Source: Bacteroidaceae bacterium
GTDB taxonomy: Bacteria > Bacteroidota > Bacteroidia > Bacteroidales > Bacteroidaceae
Assembly (NCBI GenBank): GCA_017631315.1
Contig: JAGBTN010000017.1
Span: 186,001-250,000, forward strand
DNA length: 64,000 nucleotides
Direction of reading: 5' to 3'
How positions within the stretch are numbered: position 1 is the stretch's first letter; each line of letters begins with the position of its first letter. Made by a program: the position numbers and the translations under genes. The notes beneath the pieces are model-generated. The model had not been told where the DNA came from, did not search any database, and saw only the letters and a list, made by a program, of their open reading frames with translations. Positions 45,479 to 55,210 of this stretch are shown here, piece by piece.

Positions 45479-45961
45479 ATGAAAAAAATTATGTTTGCAC
45501 TGCTTCTTGCAGTCGTTTCAACAAGCGCATTTGCTCAGTTTGAGAAGGGAACAAAGTTTGTTGGTGCTAATCTCCAGGGCACAGGTTTTGGCATGGGCTA
45601 CAGCAAGAACACTGATTTCTACATCGGTCTTCAGGCCAATGCCGGTTATTTTATTGAAGACAGTTGGATGCTGGTTGGCGAATTAGGCTGGGCACATCAG
45701 AATGGCAAAAGCAACGTAGGCCTTGGTGCAGGTGCCCGTTACTACTTGCAGCAGAACGGTTTCTTTTTCGGCGGTATGCTCAAGTACAAGCACATACCTG
45801 CAAACTTCAATAATGTTTATCTGACACCAGAGGTGGGCTACTGCTTTTTCTTGAACGACCATGTCAGCATCGAGCCGGCTATCTATGTAGATATGTGCAT
45901 GAATCACTTCAAGGACTTCACAAATGTAGGTCTTAAAATAGGCTTCGGCTACTACTTCTAA
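45479..45961 (+). CDS. Small outer-membrane beta-barrel protein
   Basis: 160 residues. Signal peptide MKKIMFALLLAVVSTSAFAQ. The mature part alternates hydrophobic and polar residues in about eight strands rich in Gly and aromatic residues (FVGANLQGTGFGMGYSK, YIGLQANAGYFIEDSWMLVGELGWAHQ, VGLGAGARYYLQ) and ends in GFGYYF, the aromatic C-terminal residue typical of outer-membrane barrels. It lies 22 bases after cstA and is probably co-transcribed. No ligand recognised. Confidence 0.87.
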   Translation: MKKIMFALLLAVVSTSAFAQFEKGTKFVGANLQGTGFGMGYSKNTDFYIGLQANAGYFIEDSWMLVGELGWAHQNGKSNVGLGAGARYYLQQNGFFFGGMLKYKHIPANFNNVYLTPEVGYCFFLNDHVSIEPAIYVDMCMNHFKDFTNVGLKIGFGYYF

Positions 45962-45998
45962 CCTATTGAACAAACAAGGATATTCCCTAAATTATTCG

Positions 45999-46034
45999 AC
46001 CCTCTGATGTCACAGACTTCAGAGGGTTCTTTTG
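45999..46034 (+). terminator. Terminator after the cstA/beta-barrel unit
   Basis: ACCCTCTGA (45999-46007) pairs with TCAGAGGGT (46019-46027) and is followed by TCTTTT. Confidence 0.8.
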
Positions 46035-46068
46035 TGTCAGCAAAATCCTGCAGTCTGGTCAGCCAACA

Positions 46069-46232
46069 CCACTCGTCCTTTTGCGCAAATGGACTGCAGG
46101 CGTGAAAATCTTCCACTCGCCGGCTTCTAAAACTTCTCGTGAGTAATTGCCAAACTTCTGCAGAGAAGTTGCCCGACTTCTCTGCAGAAGTTGGCGAAGT
46201 TCTCTTGTGTGTTTTCTTAACCCCTTTCAAGG
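46069..46232 (+). repeat. 164-base dispersed repeat, copy A, containing 22-base element 8
   Basis: Matches 56708-56871 in inverse orientation with about 17 mismatches and no gaps (near 90% by eye). The left part (CCACTCGTCC..., TGGACTGCAGGCG) is unique to this family; the right part holds four 22-base units at 46128, 46150, 46172 and 46194, with units 2 and 3 complementary around CTTCTGCAGAGAAG. Between convergent genes. Confidence 0.88.
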
Positions 46233-46310
46233 TGTTTATTTTTTGCTTGCTTTTTGTCGGGCACCAATAGTTGACGATGTGCCACATTATTAGTTTTGGC
46301 ACATAAGAAT

Positions 46311-46341
46311 GCCCCTGCAAGTATGATTGACTTGCAGGGGC
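46311..46341 (-). terminator. Hairpin downstream of ilvC
   Basis: GCCCCTGCAAGT and ACTTGCAGGGGC form a perfect 12-base stem with a 7-base loop, 35 bases past the ilvC stop. No T run on the minus strand. Confidence 0.65.
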
Positions 46342-46375
46342 AATTCTTTGTAAATATCGTTGTATGATATCTTTT

Positions 46376-47419
46376 TTAGTTGTTCTCGGGGCGAAGTGTA
46401 CGAACGGTTTCTGCTGTACGCCACATTTCGCTCTCGTGCAAAGCAGCAAGTTCCTTCTCCAAGCCAACACGATAGTCGGGCTTTGAGTTGGCGTCGATGC
46501 TGATTTGAGCCTCGTTGCCACACTTTACAGAAGCATAAAGTTTCTCAACTACGGGCTTGATGGCATCGTGGAAGGGACCCATCCAGTCCAAAGCACCACG
46601 TTGTGCAGTGGTAGAGCAGTTTGCATACATCCAGTCCATACCTTTCTGTGCGAAGAGAGGCATAAGGCTCTGTGTGAGTTCCTCTACAGTCTCGTTGAAT
46701 GCTTCGGAAGGAGTATGTCCGTTCTCACGAAGCACTTCATACTGAGCCAGGAGCAAGCCCTGAATGGCACCCATCAGAGAACCACGTTCGCCGGTGAGGT
46801 CGGATGTTGCTTCACGTTCGAAGGTTGTCTCGAAGAGATAGCCGGAGCCAATGCCAATGCCGAGAGCCAAAGTGCGCTCGAGAGCCTTGCCTGTGGCGTC
46901 GTTGTAAACAGCATATGAGCTGTTCAGACCACGACCTTCGAGGAACATGGTGCGAAGGCTTGTGCCGCTACCCTTGGGGGCAACCATGATAACGTCGATA
47001 TCCTTAGAAGGAACGCAACCGGTGCGGTCGTTCCATGTAATAGCAAAGCCATGAGAGAAATATAGAGCTTTGCCGGGAGTGAGATACTTCTGCAGAGTCG
47101 GCCAAACGCTCATCACAGCAGCGTCTGAGAGCAGGCACATTACGATTGTACCCTTGTCGGCAGCCTCTTCAATAGAGAAAAGAGTCTCACCGGGAACCCA
47201 ACCGTCGGCAACAGCCTTCTCGTAGGTCTTGCCTTGACGCTGACCAACAATAACATTGAAACCATTGTCGCGCAGGTTACATGCCTGGCCGGGACCTTGC
47301 ACGCCATAACCGATAACGGCGATGGTTTCGTCCTTCAGAATCTCACGTGCTTTTTCAAGAGGGAACTCTTCGCGTGTCATAACTTCCTCGATGACACCGC
47401 CAAAATTCATTTTTGCCAT
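46376..47419 (-). CDS. ilvC: Ketol-acid reductoisomerase
   Basis: 347 residues. Second step of valine/isoleucine synthesis: isomerises and reduces acetolactate. NADPH-binding loop AVIGYGVQGPGQACNLRDNG, APKGSGTSLR, and C-terminal knotted-domain residues DLTGERGSLMGAIQG and STTAQRGALDWM. It belongs to the ilv group at 49.8-55 kb but is separated from it by a GH127 gene and has its own -7 box (47480-47487). Confidence 0.96.
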   Translation of the reverse strand: MAKMNFGGVIEEVMTREEFPLEKAREILKDETIAVIGYGVQGPGQACNLRDNGFNVIVGQRQGKTYEKAVADGWVPGETLFSIEEAADKGTIVMCLLSDAAVMSVWPTLQKYLTPGKALYFSHGFAITWNDRTGCVPSKDIDVIMVAPKGSGTSLRTMFLEGRGLNSSYAVYNDATGKALERTLALGIGIGSGYLFETTFEREATSDLTGERGSLMGAIQGLLLAQYEVLRENGHTPSEAFNETVEELTQSLMPLFAQKGMDWMYANCSTTAQRGALDWMGPFHDAIKPVVEKLYASVKCGNEAQISIDANSKPDYRVGLEKELAALHESEMWRTAETVRTLRPENN

Positions 47420-47479
47420 AATATTGGAATTTGTTAATTTTGAATTGTTATTGTTTTGTGTTATCCTTTAATTCGTGTG

Positions 47480-47487
47480 CAAAGTTA
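47480..47487 (-). promoter_or_regulatory. Promoter -7 box for ilvC
   Basis: TAACTTTG on the minus strand, 61 bases before the ilvC start. Confidence 0.6.
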
Positions 47488-47554
47488 CGAAAAAAAGTGA
47501 AAAGAGGGAAGTGAAAATAAAAAATTAGCGTAGAAAGATCTTCATGTATTCGTT

Positions 47555-49531
47555 TTACTTCTCTGTAGGCTTGAACATATGCAAGTAAATAGCATAGCGA
47601 TTGAAGTGTATGCCGTTGTATGGCTCGAGAAAAAACTCCCGGCTTGCACATGCCTCTGGAACTCGGAACCGGAGCACGCCGTCCTTGTCGCATCTTTCCA
47701 TCCTTTGCAGCACTCGCTCTACGTCATGAACTATCTCGGGGGCAAGTTCCATGGGTGCCAGACGGTTTTGTGTGGTCCGACGTGCTTGCCTATAGTCTTT
47801 CATGGTGAGGGACTCGTCGTTCATTCTTACACCCAACATGATGGGCCCATATAGGAATGCATAATACTGAGAACCGCCTTTCACGACCTCAGCACGCAAC
47901 TGCGGATTGAGGCAGATCTCTATCTTGTCGCCACGACGCCACTTGCGTTTCAGCATAACATAGCCCTGCTTTGTGCAAGAATCTGTGTCAATATTGTGTC
48001 CGTTTACTTTTATGCCTATACCTTTGCTCCAAAATGGCAAGCGCAGTGCCACGCATAGTTTCTTACTGCGATTCATGCTTTCCACTTCGATGTTCACGAT
48101 ATTCGTCTTTGGGAAGTCGGTAGATGTTCTAAAAACGATGTCTTGCTCCTGCCATTTTACGGTAGATGCTGTATACATGTTTACGAAGAGTGAGTCGGCA
48201 TGATGGGCATATATCATCTTTCCGAGTTTAGCAGGTGCCTGAATGCCGGTGCCTGTGCAACACCAAAAACTGTCAAAGCGGGAGCAATATATCTTGTATG
48301 ATGCAGGTCGCATTGAAGTGTAATAGACGCACATGCCTTCCAACGGGTCGTAATTGGCAAGAATGTGATTTAGGAGTACACGTTCGTAGTAGTCGATGTA
48401 CTTCATGTTGCCGTCGTCTTGATAGAGGGCTTCAGTGAGTCGCATCATGTTGACGGAATTGCAGCTCTCGGGACCTCCGGCTCTTGTTAGACGACTTTCA
48501 AACTCGTTAATCGGAAAGAAGTGTTCGCCGGTGCTGTTCCCGCCATTCGCCCAAGTGTGTTGCGTAACTACAGTCTCCCAGAAGAAGCGAGCAGCACGGC
48601 GGTATTCATCCTTATCCGTATAGGTATAGACTTTCTCAAATCCTGTGAATTTTGGGATTTGGGTATTGGCGTGCCAACCTTGTAAGATATCCTGTCCTTG
48701 TGCAGCAGGCACCCACATGTCTTCGTCATTAAGGCGGCCTGCCCACTCCAGGAAACGTTTGTCGCCAGTGATGGCATAAATGTCGATAAAGGATTCATTG
48801 ATGCTTCCGTGTTCACAGACAAGCAGTTTCTGCATTTGGTCGTGGTCGAGCTGATCTATTATCTTCTCGCCGAACCACATTCCCAAATCAACGAGTATCG
48901 TTTTCGCCAGTTCGAGTTTGAAAGTGCGGTATACGTCATATAGTCCCAGCATAGTCTTGTTCATCACATAGACTGGTTCCCAAAGTTGGTTGACCTTTGG
49001 GTTTGATGTTGTGAAGTTGCCTTTCGCCACCTCTCTAAATACGTTTTTTACCCCTGGCTGTGCCCCTACGAAACCTTCGCCGTCTGCCAATTGGCACTCG
49101 CGTAGCCCTTCAACAGCAGCCTTTACGCGTACCAGTATTCTCTCATCGCCAGTCGTTTCGTATGTCATCGCCATTGATGATAACCAAAATCCAAGCATAT
49201 GACCGGATAGAGGACCTGCTCCCCATATGTTTTCCGACTCCCAGTAGGGATAGGGTTCTTCACCTCGCTGCGACACACCAGCCTCCTTACGGAACCATGA
49301 GAGCATTTTCTCGACCTTAAGGTCAAGCAGATATTCGTGGTTGAGCTCCATGATGGCGTGCATAGTAGAGTCAGTTACATAGACATCTTTTAGGTCGAAC
49401 AATTGTCGAACGGGTCGGTGCAAAGGCTTTGCTACGATTTGCGGGTGCTCTTTTGAGGCATCTTTTTTGCTGTAGGATACCGTGGGAAATACTATTAAGC
49501 AACAGAGAATAAGGTAAAATCTATATTTCAT
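47555..49531 (-). CDS. GH127-like glycoside hydrolase (beta-L-arabinofuranosidase/DUF1680 family)
   Basis: 658 residues. Signal peptide MKYRFYLILCCLIVFPTVSYS. (alpha/alpha)6-barrel blocks of DUF1680: LSGHMLGFWLSSMAMTYETTGD, GPESCNSVNMMRLTEALYQ and FWCCTGTGIQAPAKLG. The cysteines in ESCNS and WCCTG match the zinc site and nucleophile region of GH127. A C-terminal beta-sandwich follows (about 455-600). Probably removes terminal arabinofuranose or related sugars in the periplasm. It sits between the acyl-ACP thioesterase and ilvC, genes that adjoin in related genomes, so it looks inserted. Confidence 0.88.
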   Translation of the reverse strand: MKYRFYLILCCLIVFPTVSYSKKDASKEHPQIVAKPLHRPVRQLFDLKDVYVTDSTMHAIMELNHEYLLDLKVEKMLSWFRKEAGVSQRGEEPYPYWESENIWGAGPLSGHMLGFWLSSMAMTYETTGDERILVRVKAAVEGLRECQLADGEGFVGAQPGVKNVFREVAKGNFTTSNPKVNQLWEPVYVMNKTMLGLYDVYRTFKLELAKTILVDLGMWFGEKIIDQLDHDQMQKLLVCEHGSINESFIDIYAITGDKRFLEWAGRLNDEDMWVPAAQGQDILQGWHANTQIPKFTGFEKVYTYTDKDEYRRAARFFWETVVTQHTWANGGNSTGEHFFPINEFESRLTRAGGPESCNSVNMMRLTEALYQDDGNMKYIDYYERVLLNHILANYDPLEGMCVYYTSMRPASYKIYCSRFDSFWCCTGTGIQAPAKLGKMIYAHHADSLFVNMYTASTVKWQEQDIVFRTSTDFPKTNIVNIEVESMNRSKKLCVALRLPFWSKGIGIKVNGHNIDTDSCTKQGYVMLKRKWRRGDKIEICLNPQLRAEVVKGGSQYYAFLYGPIMLGVRMNDESLTMKDYRQARRTTQNRLAPMELAPEIVHDVERVLQRMERCDKDGVLRFRVPEACASREFFLEPYNGIHFNRYAIYLHMFKPTEK

Positions 49532-49767
49532 GGTATTATACGTTGAATGAATGTGCAGAAAACAACTATATAATTAAATATGTATTACTTTTGAAAGACG
49601 TTGTGCAAACACTTTTGCCTGCTGAATATTTTCATGACCTTTTCTCTCTGTGCGAAATGTCTTTTTGCGAATACGGTTGGCATAAAAAAATAATAAAACG
49701 TTCATAGTCTACGTCTTAAGTATGAACATCGATATGAACGTGAACGAGGTATCGTTATAAAAGAGAA

Positions 49768-50538
49768 TTAGAGGGTTTTGAAATAGACTTTTGCCTGACA
49801 AACAACTTCGTTCTCGTTCTTGCGTACTTCTATGTCTGTCTCGTTCTCGCTGACGGTCTGTTCGTAGAAGTTAAGTTTGTCGCCGAGATATGACTCTGCT
49901 TTATAGGCAATCTCGAAACGTGAAAGTTGTTTTTTTTCAAAGTCTTCACGAGAAAAGAGGTCAAGAATGTGTTCTATGTACTTTATACTATTGATATGTC
50001 CGTTGATGTCCACATCGCTGTAATAAGTGTTGATAGTACGTACTAACTTTGGATCGTTGAAACGAAAACGTCCATGACCTTCGATGGGACAAATGTTCTT
50101 CTCTTCCGGGACGATATAACGGAGAATGTCTCCATCGTATAGTGTCAGTAAGTCGCATGGCTTGCGTGTCTCCAGGTCAATCATAGCCCATACACTTCTT
50201 GCATAGCCAAGCACTGTACCATCGGAGCGTTGAATTGAGAAGTTACGGTTGGTAAATAACTTCATGACACTTTCTACCCAAGTCTTTACCTCACAATGCT
50301 CGTATTGCTTGGGCATTTCCTGCATTTCGATGCAGAGACGGGAGAGTACCCATGTGTGTTGAGTCTCGTTGAGTGCACCGATGCCCCAGCCACGTTTCTG
50401 CGAATGATTGCCTGCAGCATTGAGCAGATGGTTACCTAAAACTCCAAGAAAGATTTTACCGGTGAAGTCTACATGAAAAGGCTCTACATAGAAAGGGTGT
50501 GAGTCGATGTAGTTGTCTTTTATCTGTACGTTGTTCAT
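49768..50538 (-). CDS. Acyl-ACP thioesterase
   Basis: 256 residues from the chosen start. Two hotdog domains: N-terminal HPFYVEPFHVDFTGKIFLGVLGNHLLNAAGNH...WVLSRLCIEMQEMP, and C-terminal VRTINTYYSDVDINGHINSIKYIEHILDLF, where D-x-NGHINS is the catalytic loop of acyl-ACP thioesterases (PF01643 family). It releases fatty acids from acyl carrier protein. The ATG at 50538 lies 10 bases after the ilvN stop; the longer frame reaches into ilvN and is rejected. This gene commonly sits in the ilv operon of Bacteroides. Confidence 0.9.
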   Translation of the reverse strand: MNNVQIKDNYIDSHPFYVEPFHVDFTGKIFLGVLGNHLLNAAGNHSQKRGWGIGALNETQHTWVLSRLCIEMQEMPKQYEHCEVKTWVESVMKLFTNRNFSIQRSDGTVLGYARSVWAMIDLETRKPCDLLTLYDGDILRYIVPEEKNICPIEGHGRFRFNDPKLVRTINTYYSDVDINGHINSIKYIEHILDLFSREDFEKKQLSRFEIAYKAESYLGDKLNFYEQTVSENETDIEVRKNENEVVCQAKVYFKTL

Positions 50539-50548
50539 TCTGTTCAAT

Positions 50549-51433
50549 TTAATGATTTGTTTTCTCTTCCTTGGAACAGTTGGGAGATTCTCTCTCTTCT
50601 TCACGTTTGGCGATGTATGCATCAAGTCGTTCAACGCACGATTTGGTTACTGCAATTCGACCTGTGCGTACAAACTGTAATACACAGCCAATTGTATCGA
50701 GTTGTGTGAAGAGATCTATTACATCTGTTGTAATACCTGTATTCTCAACAATGGTATAGGTAGGATTAACCTCAACGAAACGTGCATCGAAGCGACGAAC
50801 AATACATGATATTTCTTTGTTGGCAAGTACCATTGGTGTAGAAAGTTTCAGCAAAGAAGTTTCAAGAATGAAGATTTCGTCATCGACGAAGCAGTTGGCT
50901 TGCAGAACATCGATTTTCTTTTCAATTTGTCTTGTGAGCATCTCCGCCATTTCCTGCTTGCAGTAACATGTAATGGTGTATTTATGTACACCGGGAGTAG
51001 AGGACGCACATACGTTAAGACTCTCAATGTTTACCTGTCTGCGAGTAAAGACAGCAGTAATCTGATTGAGTATACCTGCAAAGTTTTCCGAATAGATGAT
51101 GAGCGTGTATAGCGTCAATCCGTCATGGCTGAGCAGTGCTCCTTCGTGACCAGGTACAGTAGGACGAGCTACAGCATTACGGCTGAAAGTCTCCTTCTGT
51201 ATACCTTGTGCACTGTCTTGAGCGAATGTTGCACGACGTTGACGTGCAAGGTTCTTTTCGAAACTGTTGCGTTCGACGGCAGCAGCAGCAAGCACTGCAT
51301 CATTAAACTGTACGTCAACGTTCTTTGGAGAGTTTGAGTTCTGTGTCTCTTGTGATTGCTCAAGTTCGTCACATTTGCCACAAGTATTGCAATCGCCGCA
51401 TTCTGCGGCACCGAATTTGTTATTTGTTTTCAT
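50549..51433 (-). CDS. ilvN: Acetolactate synthase small subunit with a Cys-rich N-terminal extension
   Basis: 294 residues; usual length in relatives is about 160-190. The regulatory ACT domain starts near residue 106 (LTLYTLIIYSENFAGILNQITAVFTRRQVNIESLNV) with the family follow-on VHKYTITCYC and CIVRRFDARFVEVNP. The first 100 residues are extra: a cysteine cluster near the start (ECGDCNTCGKCDE) and a long low-complexity linker. The start codon lies 3 bases after the ilvB stop, so the extension is probably translated. The subunit stimulates and confers feedback control on IlvB. Confidence 0.88.
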   Translation of the reverse strand: MKTNNKFGAAECGDCNTCGKCDELEQSQETQNSNSPKNVDVQFNDAVLAAAAVERNSFEKNLARQRRATFAQDSAQGIQKETFSRNAVARPTVPGHEGALLSHDGLTLYTLIIYSENFAGILNQITAVFTRRQVNIESLNVCASSTPGVHKYTITCYCKQEMAEMLTRQIEKKIDVLQANCFVDDEIFILETSLLKLSTPMVLANKEISCIVRRFDARFVEVNPTYTIVENTGITTDVIDLFTQLDTIGCVLQFVRTGRIAVTKSCVERLDAYIAKREEERESPNCSKEEKTNH

Positions 51434-51436
51434 TGC

Positions 51437-53137
51437 TTAATTCACTTCTAAAAGCATTTCGTCCACATTTGCACCAGGAGGTGTCATAGGCAGGACATTG
51501 TCTTCCTCTTTTACAGCGCATTGCAAGAGGTATGGACCATCGGTTTCAAGCATCTCGCGAATGGCAGCATCAAGTTCTTCTCTCTCGACTACTGTACGGC
51601 ATGGGATATTATAACCGGCTGCTATCTTTTCATAATCGGGATTGAGCATGGGGGTGAATGAGTAGCGTTTGTTGAAGAACATATATTGCCACTGTCGCAC
51701 ATTACCCAAATAATTATTGTTCAGGAGAATCATCTTCACAGGAATCTGGTTCTCCATGATGGTGCCTAATTCTTGTATTGTCATCTGGAAACCACCGTCG
51801 CCACAGAACATACAAACTGTTCTGTCGGGAGCACCATAACATGCACCCATTGCAGCAGGTATGCCAAAACCCATTGTGCCGCAGCCACCGCTGGTAACAA
51901 TAGAACGTGGTTTGCTGAACTTAAAGTAACGACAACCAAACATTTGGTTCTGGCCGACATCCGTCACGAGAATTGCTTCGTTGTTGGCTGCCTCGCTTAC
52001 TTTGCGCACCACTTCGCCCATCAGTAGCGGGCCTTCTGTGGGATTCAGTGCAGCATCGATGACTTTTGTGTATTCCTTTTCGGCATATGGCTTAAAGCCT
52101 TCGATCCATGCCTTGTGAGTTGCTTTTTCAACAAGTTTTGTCACTTCTGGCAATGTCTGTTTGCAGTCGCCAAGTACCGATAAGGTTGGTTTGACGTTTT
52201 TGCCAAGTTCCGACGGGTCTATCTCGAAGTGTATGACCTTTGCTTGCTTTGCATACGCTTTAAGGTTACCTGTTACACGGTCATCAAAACGCATGCCGAC
52301 AGCGATGAGCAGATCGCATTGATTTGTCATGGTGTTCGGAGCAAGATTGCCATGCATGCCGAGCATACCCATGTTTAGAGGGTGGTCGGAAGGTGCGGCA
52401 GACAGACCAAGAATGGTCGATGCAAAAGGAATCTGTGCTTTCTCGCAGAGTGCAATCAACTCTTCGTTTGCTCCTGCAAGTTCAACGCCTTGACCGACGA
52501 GCATGAAGGGTTTCACGCTGTTGTTTATCATGCGTGCAGCCGTTTCGTATGCTCCTTCTTCAGGAAGCGGATATGGATTGTAACTGCGGATGAAGTCAAC
52601 CTTCTGCGGAGCGTATTCTATCATGGCCGTTTGAGCATTCTTTGCGAAGTCGAGTACAACAGGACCGGGTCTTCCGCTTTTGGCAATATAGAAAGCACGT
52701 GCCACAGCCCAGGGGATGTCTTCTGCACGTCGTATCTGGTAGTTCCATTTTGTGATGGGTTGCGTTACGCCTACTACATCGACTTCCTGGAAGGCATCTG
52801 TGCCAAGCATTGCAGCACCTACCTGACCACAAATGACAACCATTGGCGTGGAGTCTATCATGGCATCTGCCACACCTGTGATGGTGTTCATGGCACCGGG
52901 ACCGCTGGTTACGATGGCGCAACCGACTTTCCCGCTAACACGTGCATAGCCTTGTGCTGCATGAACAGCAGCTTGCTCGTGACGTACGAGGATGTGATGC
53001 AGTGTTTCTTTGTGGTCGTAGAGAGCATCGTAGGTGGGCATGATGGCACCACCGGGATAACCAAAGAGCACCTCTACGCCCTCATGCTCGAGGCTTCGCA
53101 TTAATGCCTCGGCACCGCTTATCTTTTCATTTGTCAT
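51437..53137 (-). CDS. ilvB: Acetolactate synthase large subunit
   Basis: 566 residues. ThDP enzyme joining two pyruvates (or pyruvate and 2-oxobutyrate). The catalytic glutamate is in FGYPGGAIMPTYDAL...HHILVRHEQAAVHAAQGYA; the ThDP/Mg site is GDGGFQMTIQELGTIMENQIPVKMILLNNNYLG; FAD-binding region MGMLGMHGNLAPN. Normal length. It is 3 bases upstream of ilvN and 3 bases downstream of ilvD, one transcript. Confidence 0.96.
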   Translation of the reverse strand: MTNEKISGAEALMRSLEHEGVEVLFGYPGGAIMPTYDALYDHKETLHHILVRHEQAAVHAAQGYARVSGKVGCAIVTSGPGAMNTITGVADAMIDSTPMVVICGQVGAAMLGTDAFQEVDVVGVTQPITKWNYQIRRAEDIPWAVARAFYIAKSGRPGPVVLDFAKNAQTAMIEYAPQKVDFIRSYNPYPLPEEGAYETAARMINNSVKPFMLVGQGVELAGANEELIALCEKAQIPFASTILGLSAAPSDHPLNMGMLGMHGNLAPNTMTNQCDLLIAVGMRFDDRVTGNLKAYAKQAKVIHFEIDPSELGKNVKPTLSVLGDCKQTLPEVTKLVEKATHKAWIEGFKPYAEKEYTKVIDAALNPTEGPLLMGEVVRKVSEAANNEAILVTDVGQNQMFGCRYFKFSKPRSIVTSGGCGTMGFGIPAAMGACYGAPDRTVCMFCGDGGFQMTIQELGTIMENQIPVKMILLNNNYLGNVRQWQYMFFNKRYSFTPMLNPDYEKIAAGYNIPCRTVVEREELDAAIREMLETDGPYLLQCAVKEEDNVLPMTPPGANVDEMLLEVN

Positions 53138-53140
53138 AAA

Positions 53141-54985
53141 TCAGTCTATTATTCTTATTCCACCTTTGTCTGCACTTGCCACCGATTGAGCATATGCTCT
53201 CAATGCTTTGCTTACGACGCGATTGCGGCGCAGCGGTTGTTGCGGACGAGCCGCGAGTTCTTCGTCGGTGAGTTTGACATTGATGGTGCGACTTGGAATA
53301 TCGATGACGATGATGTCGCCATCCTTTATTTTGCCTATGTTGCCACCGCTGGCTGCTTCGGGGCTGATGTGTCCGATTGAAAGACCGGAGGTGCCACCGG
53401 AGAAGCGACCGTCTGTAATGAGGGCACACTCCTTGCCCATGTGCATACTCTTTATGTATGAAGTGGGGTAGAGCATCTCCTGCATGCCGGGACCGCCTTT
53501 TGGTCCTTCGTGTGTGATGACCACGCAGTCGCCTTTCTTTACCTTACCGCTGAGGATGCCTTCGCAAGCATCTTCCTGAGAGTCGAAGACAACGGCAGGG
53601 CCTTCGAAGTGCCACAGTTCCGGAGCAACGCCTGCAGTCTTTACAACGCAACCGTCCTGAGCGATGTTACCGAAGAGGACTGCCATGCCGCCGTCTTTCA
53701 TGTAGGCATGTTCAATGTCGCGTATGCAGCCGTTTTCTCGGTCGGTGTCGAGTTCGTCCCAGTATGTTTCCTGTGAACCCATTACATTGCTGAACTTACC
53801 ACCTGGTGCACAACCATAGATGTCGCCTACCTCTTTGCTGATTGGTGCCATAAGGTCGTTGCTCCATGTGCCGTCTGCGTTGAGTGTGAGACCAGTGATT
53901 GAATACTTTTGTATGTCTTCGCCGAGCGTTGCACCATTGACGCGCTTGCAGGAGAGGTCGAGCAAGTTGCCTTTGGCGAGTTCTCCAAGTATGCCGAGTA
54001 TGCCGCCGGAACGGTTTTCCTCCTGTATGCTGTACTTCTGCCAGTTGGGTGAGAGTTTACAAAGGAAGGGAACCTTACGGCTCAGCGCATCGATGTCTTG
54101 CATCTTGAAGTCCACTTCGCCTTCTTGTGCAACAGCCAGCAGGTGGAGCACTGTGTTGGTGCTTGCGCCCATGGCAATGTCGAGTGTCATGGCGTTGAGG
54201 AATGCCTGACGTGTAGCAATGCTGCGTGGCAGAACCGATTCGTCGCCGTCCTGGTAGTATGCAAAGGCGTTTTTGACGATAATCTTTGCAGCATCCTTGA
54301 AGAGGTTTATACGGTTCTTGTGAGTGGCAAGGATGCTTCCGTTGCCGGGCAGAGAGAGGCCGATGGCTTCGGTCAGTGAGTTCATGGAGTTTGCTGTGAA
54401 CATGCCTGAGCAAGCACCACAGCCCGGGCAAGCCATCTGCTCTACCTTTGCCAGTTCTTCGTCGCTGACTGTAGTGTCGCCACCCTTCACCATGGCAGTG
54501 ATGAGGTCGGCATTTTCGCCATTCAGTTTGTGCGATTCCATCGGACCGCCACTGACGAAGACAGCAGGGATGTTCAGTCGCATGGCAGCCATCAGCATGC
54601 CGGGTGTCACCTTGTCGCAGTTGGAGATGCAAACCATGGCATCGGCTTTGTGTGCATTGACCATGTATTCCACCGAGTCGGCAATGATGTCGCGCGATGG
54701 CAGGGAGTAGAGCATACCGTCGTGTCCCATGGCAATGCCGTCGTCTATGGCAATGGTGTTGAACTCGGCGGCATAGCAACCGAGTTTTTCTATTTCTTGT
54801 TTTACGATTTGTCCTATTTCGTGGAGATGTGTGTGACCAGGAACAAATTGTGTGAACGAGTTGACAACTGCAATGATTGGTTTGCCGAACTGTTCGCGCT
54901 TCATGCCGTTAGCCACCCAGAGCGCTCTTGCTCCGGCCATGCGTCTGCCTTCGGTGCAGACAGCGCTGCGAAGTTTATGTTTCAT
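53141..54985 (-). CDS. ilvD: Dihydroxy-acid dehydratase
   Basis: 614 residues. Third step of valine/isoleucine synthesis. Fe-S cysteine motifs [14 protein letters not shown] and [20 protein letters not shown]-terminal [22 protein letters not shown]. Normal length. First gene of the ilvD-ilvB-ilvN-thioesterase unit, with a promoter box at 55023-55030. Confidence 0.97.
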   Translation of the reverse strand: MKHKLRSAVCTEGRRMAGARALWVANGMKREQFGKPIIAVVNSFTQFVPGHTHLHEIGQIVKQEIEKLGCYAAEFNTIAIDDGIAMGHDGMLYSLPSRDIIADSVEYMVNAHKADAMVCISNCDKVTPGMLMAAMRLNIPAVFVSGGPMESHKLNGENADLITAMVKGGDTTVSDEELAKVEQMACPGCGACSGMFTANSMNSLTEAIGLSLPGNGSILATHKNRINLFKDAAKIIVKNAFAYYQDGDESVLPRSIATRQAFLNAMTLDIAMGASTNTVLHLLAVAQEGEVDFKMQDIDALSRKVPFLCKLSPNWQKYSIQEENRSGGILGILGELAKGNLLDLSCKRVNGATLGEDIQKYSITGLTLNADGTWSNDLMAPISKEVGDIYGCAPGGKFSNVMGSQETYWDELDTDRENGCIRDIEHAYMKDGGMAVLFGNIAQDGCVVKTAGVAPELWHFEGPAVVFDSQEDACEGILSGKVKKGDCVVITHEGPKGGPGMQEMLYPTSYIKSMHMGKECALITDGRFSGGTSGLSIGHISPEAASGGNIGKIKDGDIIVIDIPSRTINVKLTDEELAARPQQPLRRNRVVSKALRAYAQSVASADKGGIRIID

Positions 54986-55022
54986 TGTTTTGTGTGTTAT
55001 CCTTATAAAAAAATATGAGTTG

Positions 55023-55030
55023 CAAAGTTA
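55023..55030 (-). promoter_or_regulatory. Promoter -7 box for the ilv operon
   Basis: TAACTTTG on the minus strand, 38 bases before the ilvD start; a TTG complement about 20 bases upstream. No leader peptide rich in branched-chain residues was seen. Confidence 0.65.
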
Positions 55031-55153
55031 ATACAAATCTTTCATTTAGCCAACAAAACATCACTTTATTGTGCCGTATGTTCTCAAAATGATATTATAC
55101 CTTGCCTCTTGAGGTTCATTTGTTTAGCCACAAGGGAGCGAATAATGTATAAA

Positions 55154-55189
55154 ACAAAAGCATCTGCAAATGGATGCGGATGCTTTTGT
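55154..55189 (-). terminator. Terminator of the LRR gene
   Basis: ACAAAAGCATC (55154-55164) and GATGCTTTTGT (55179-55189) form an 11-base stem past the stop codon at 55211. Confidence 0.75.
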
Positions 55190-55210
55190 TGGGATTGTTG
55201 ATGACGTTTG

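Noticed and set aside
54986-55210. Attenuator or leader peptide for the ilv operon
   Set aside because: No short frame rich in Leu/Ile/Val and no mutually exclusive hairpins were seen upstream of ilvD.
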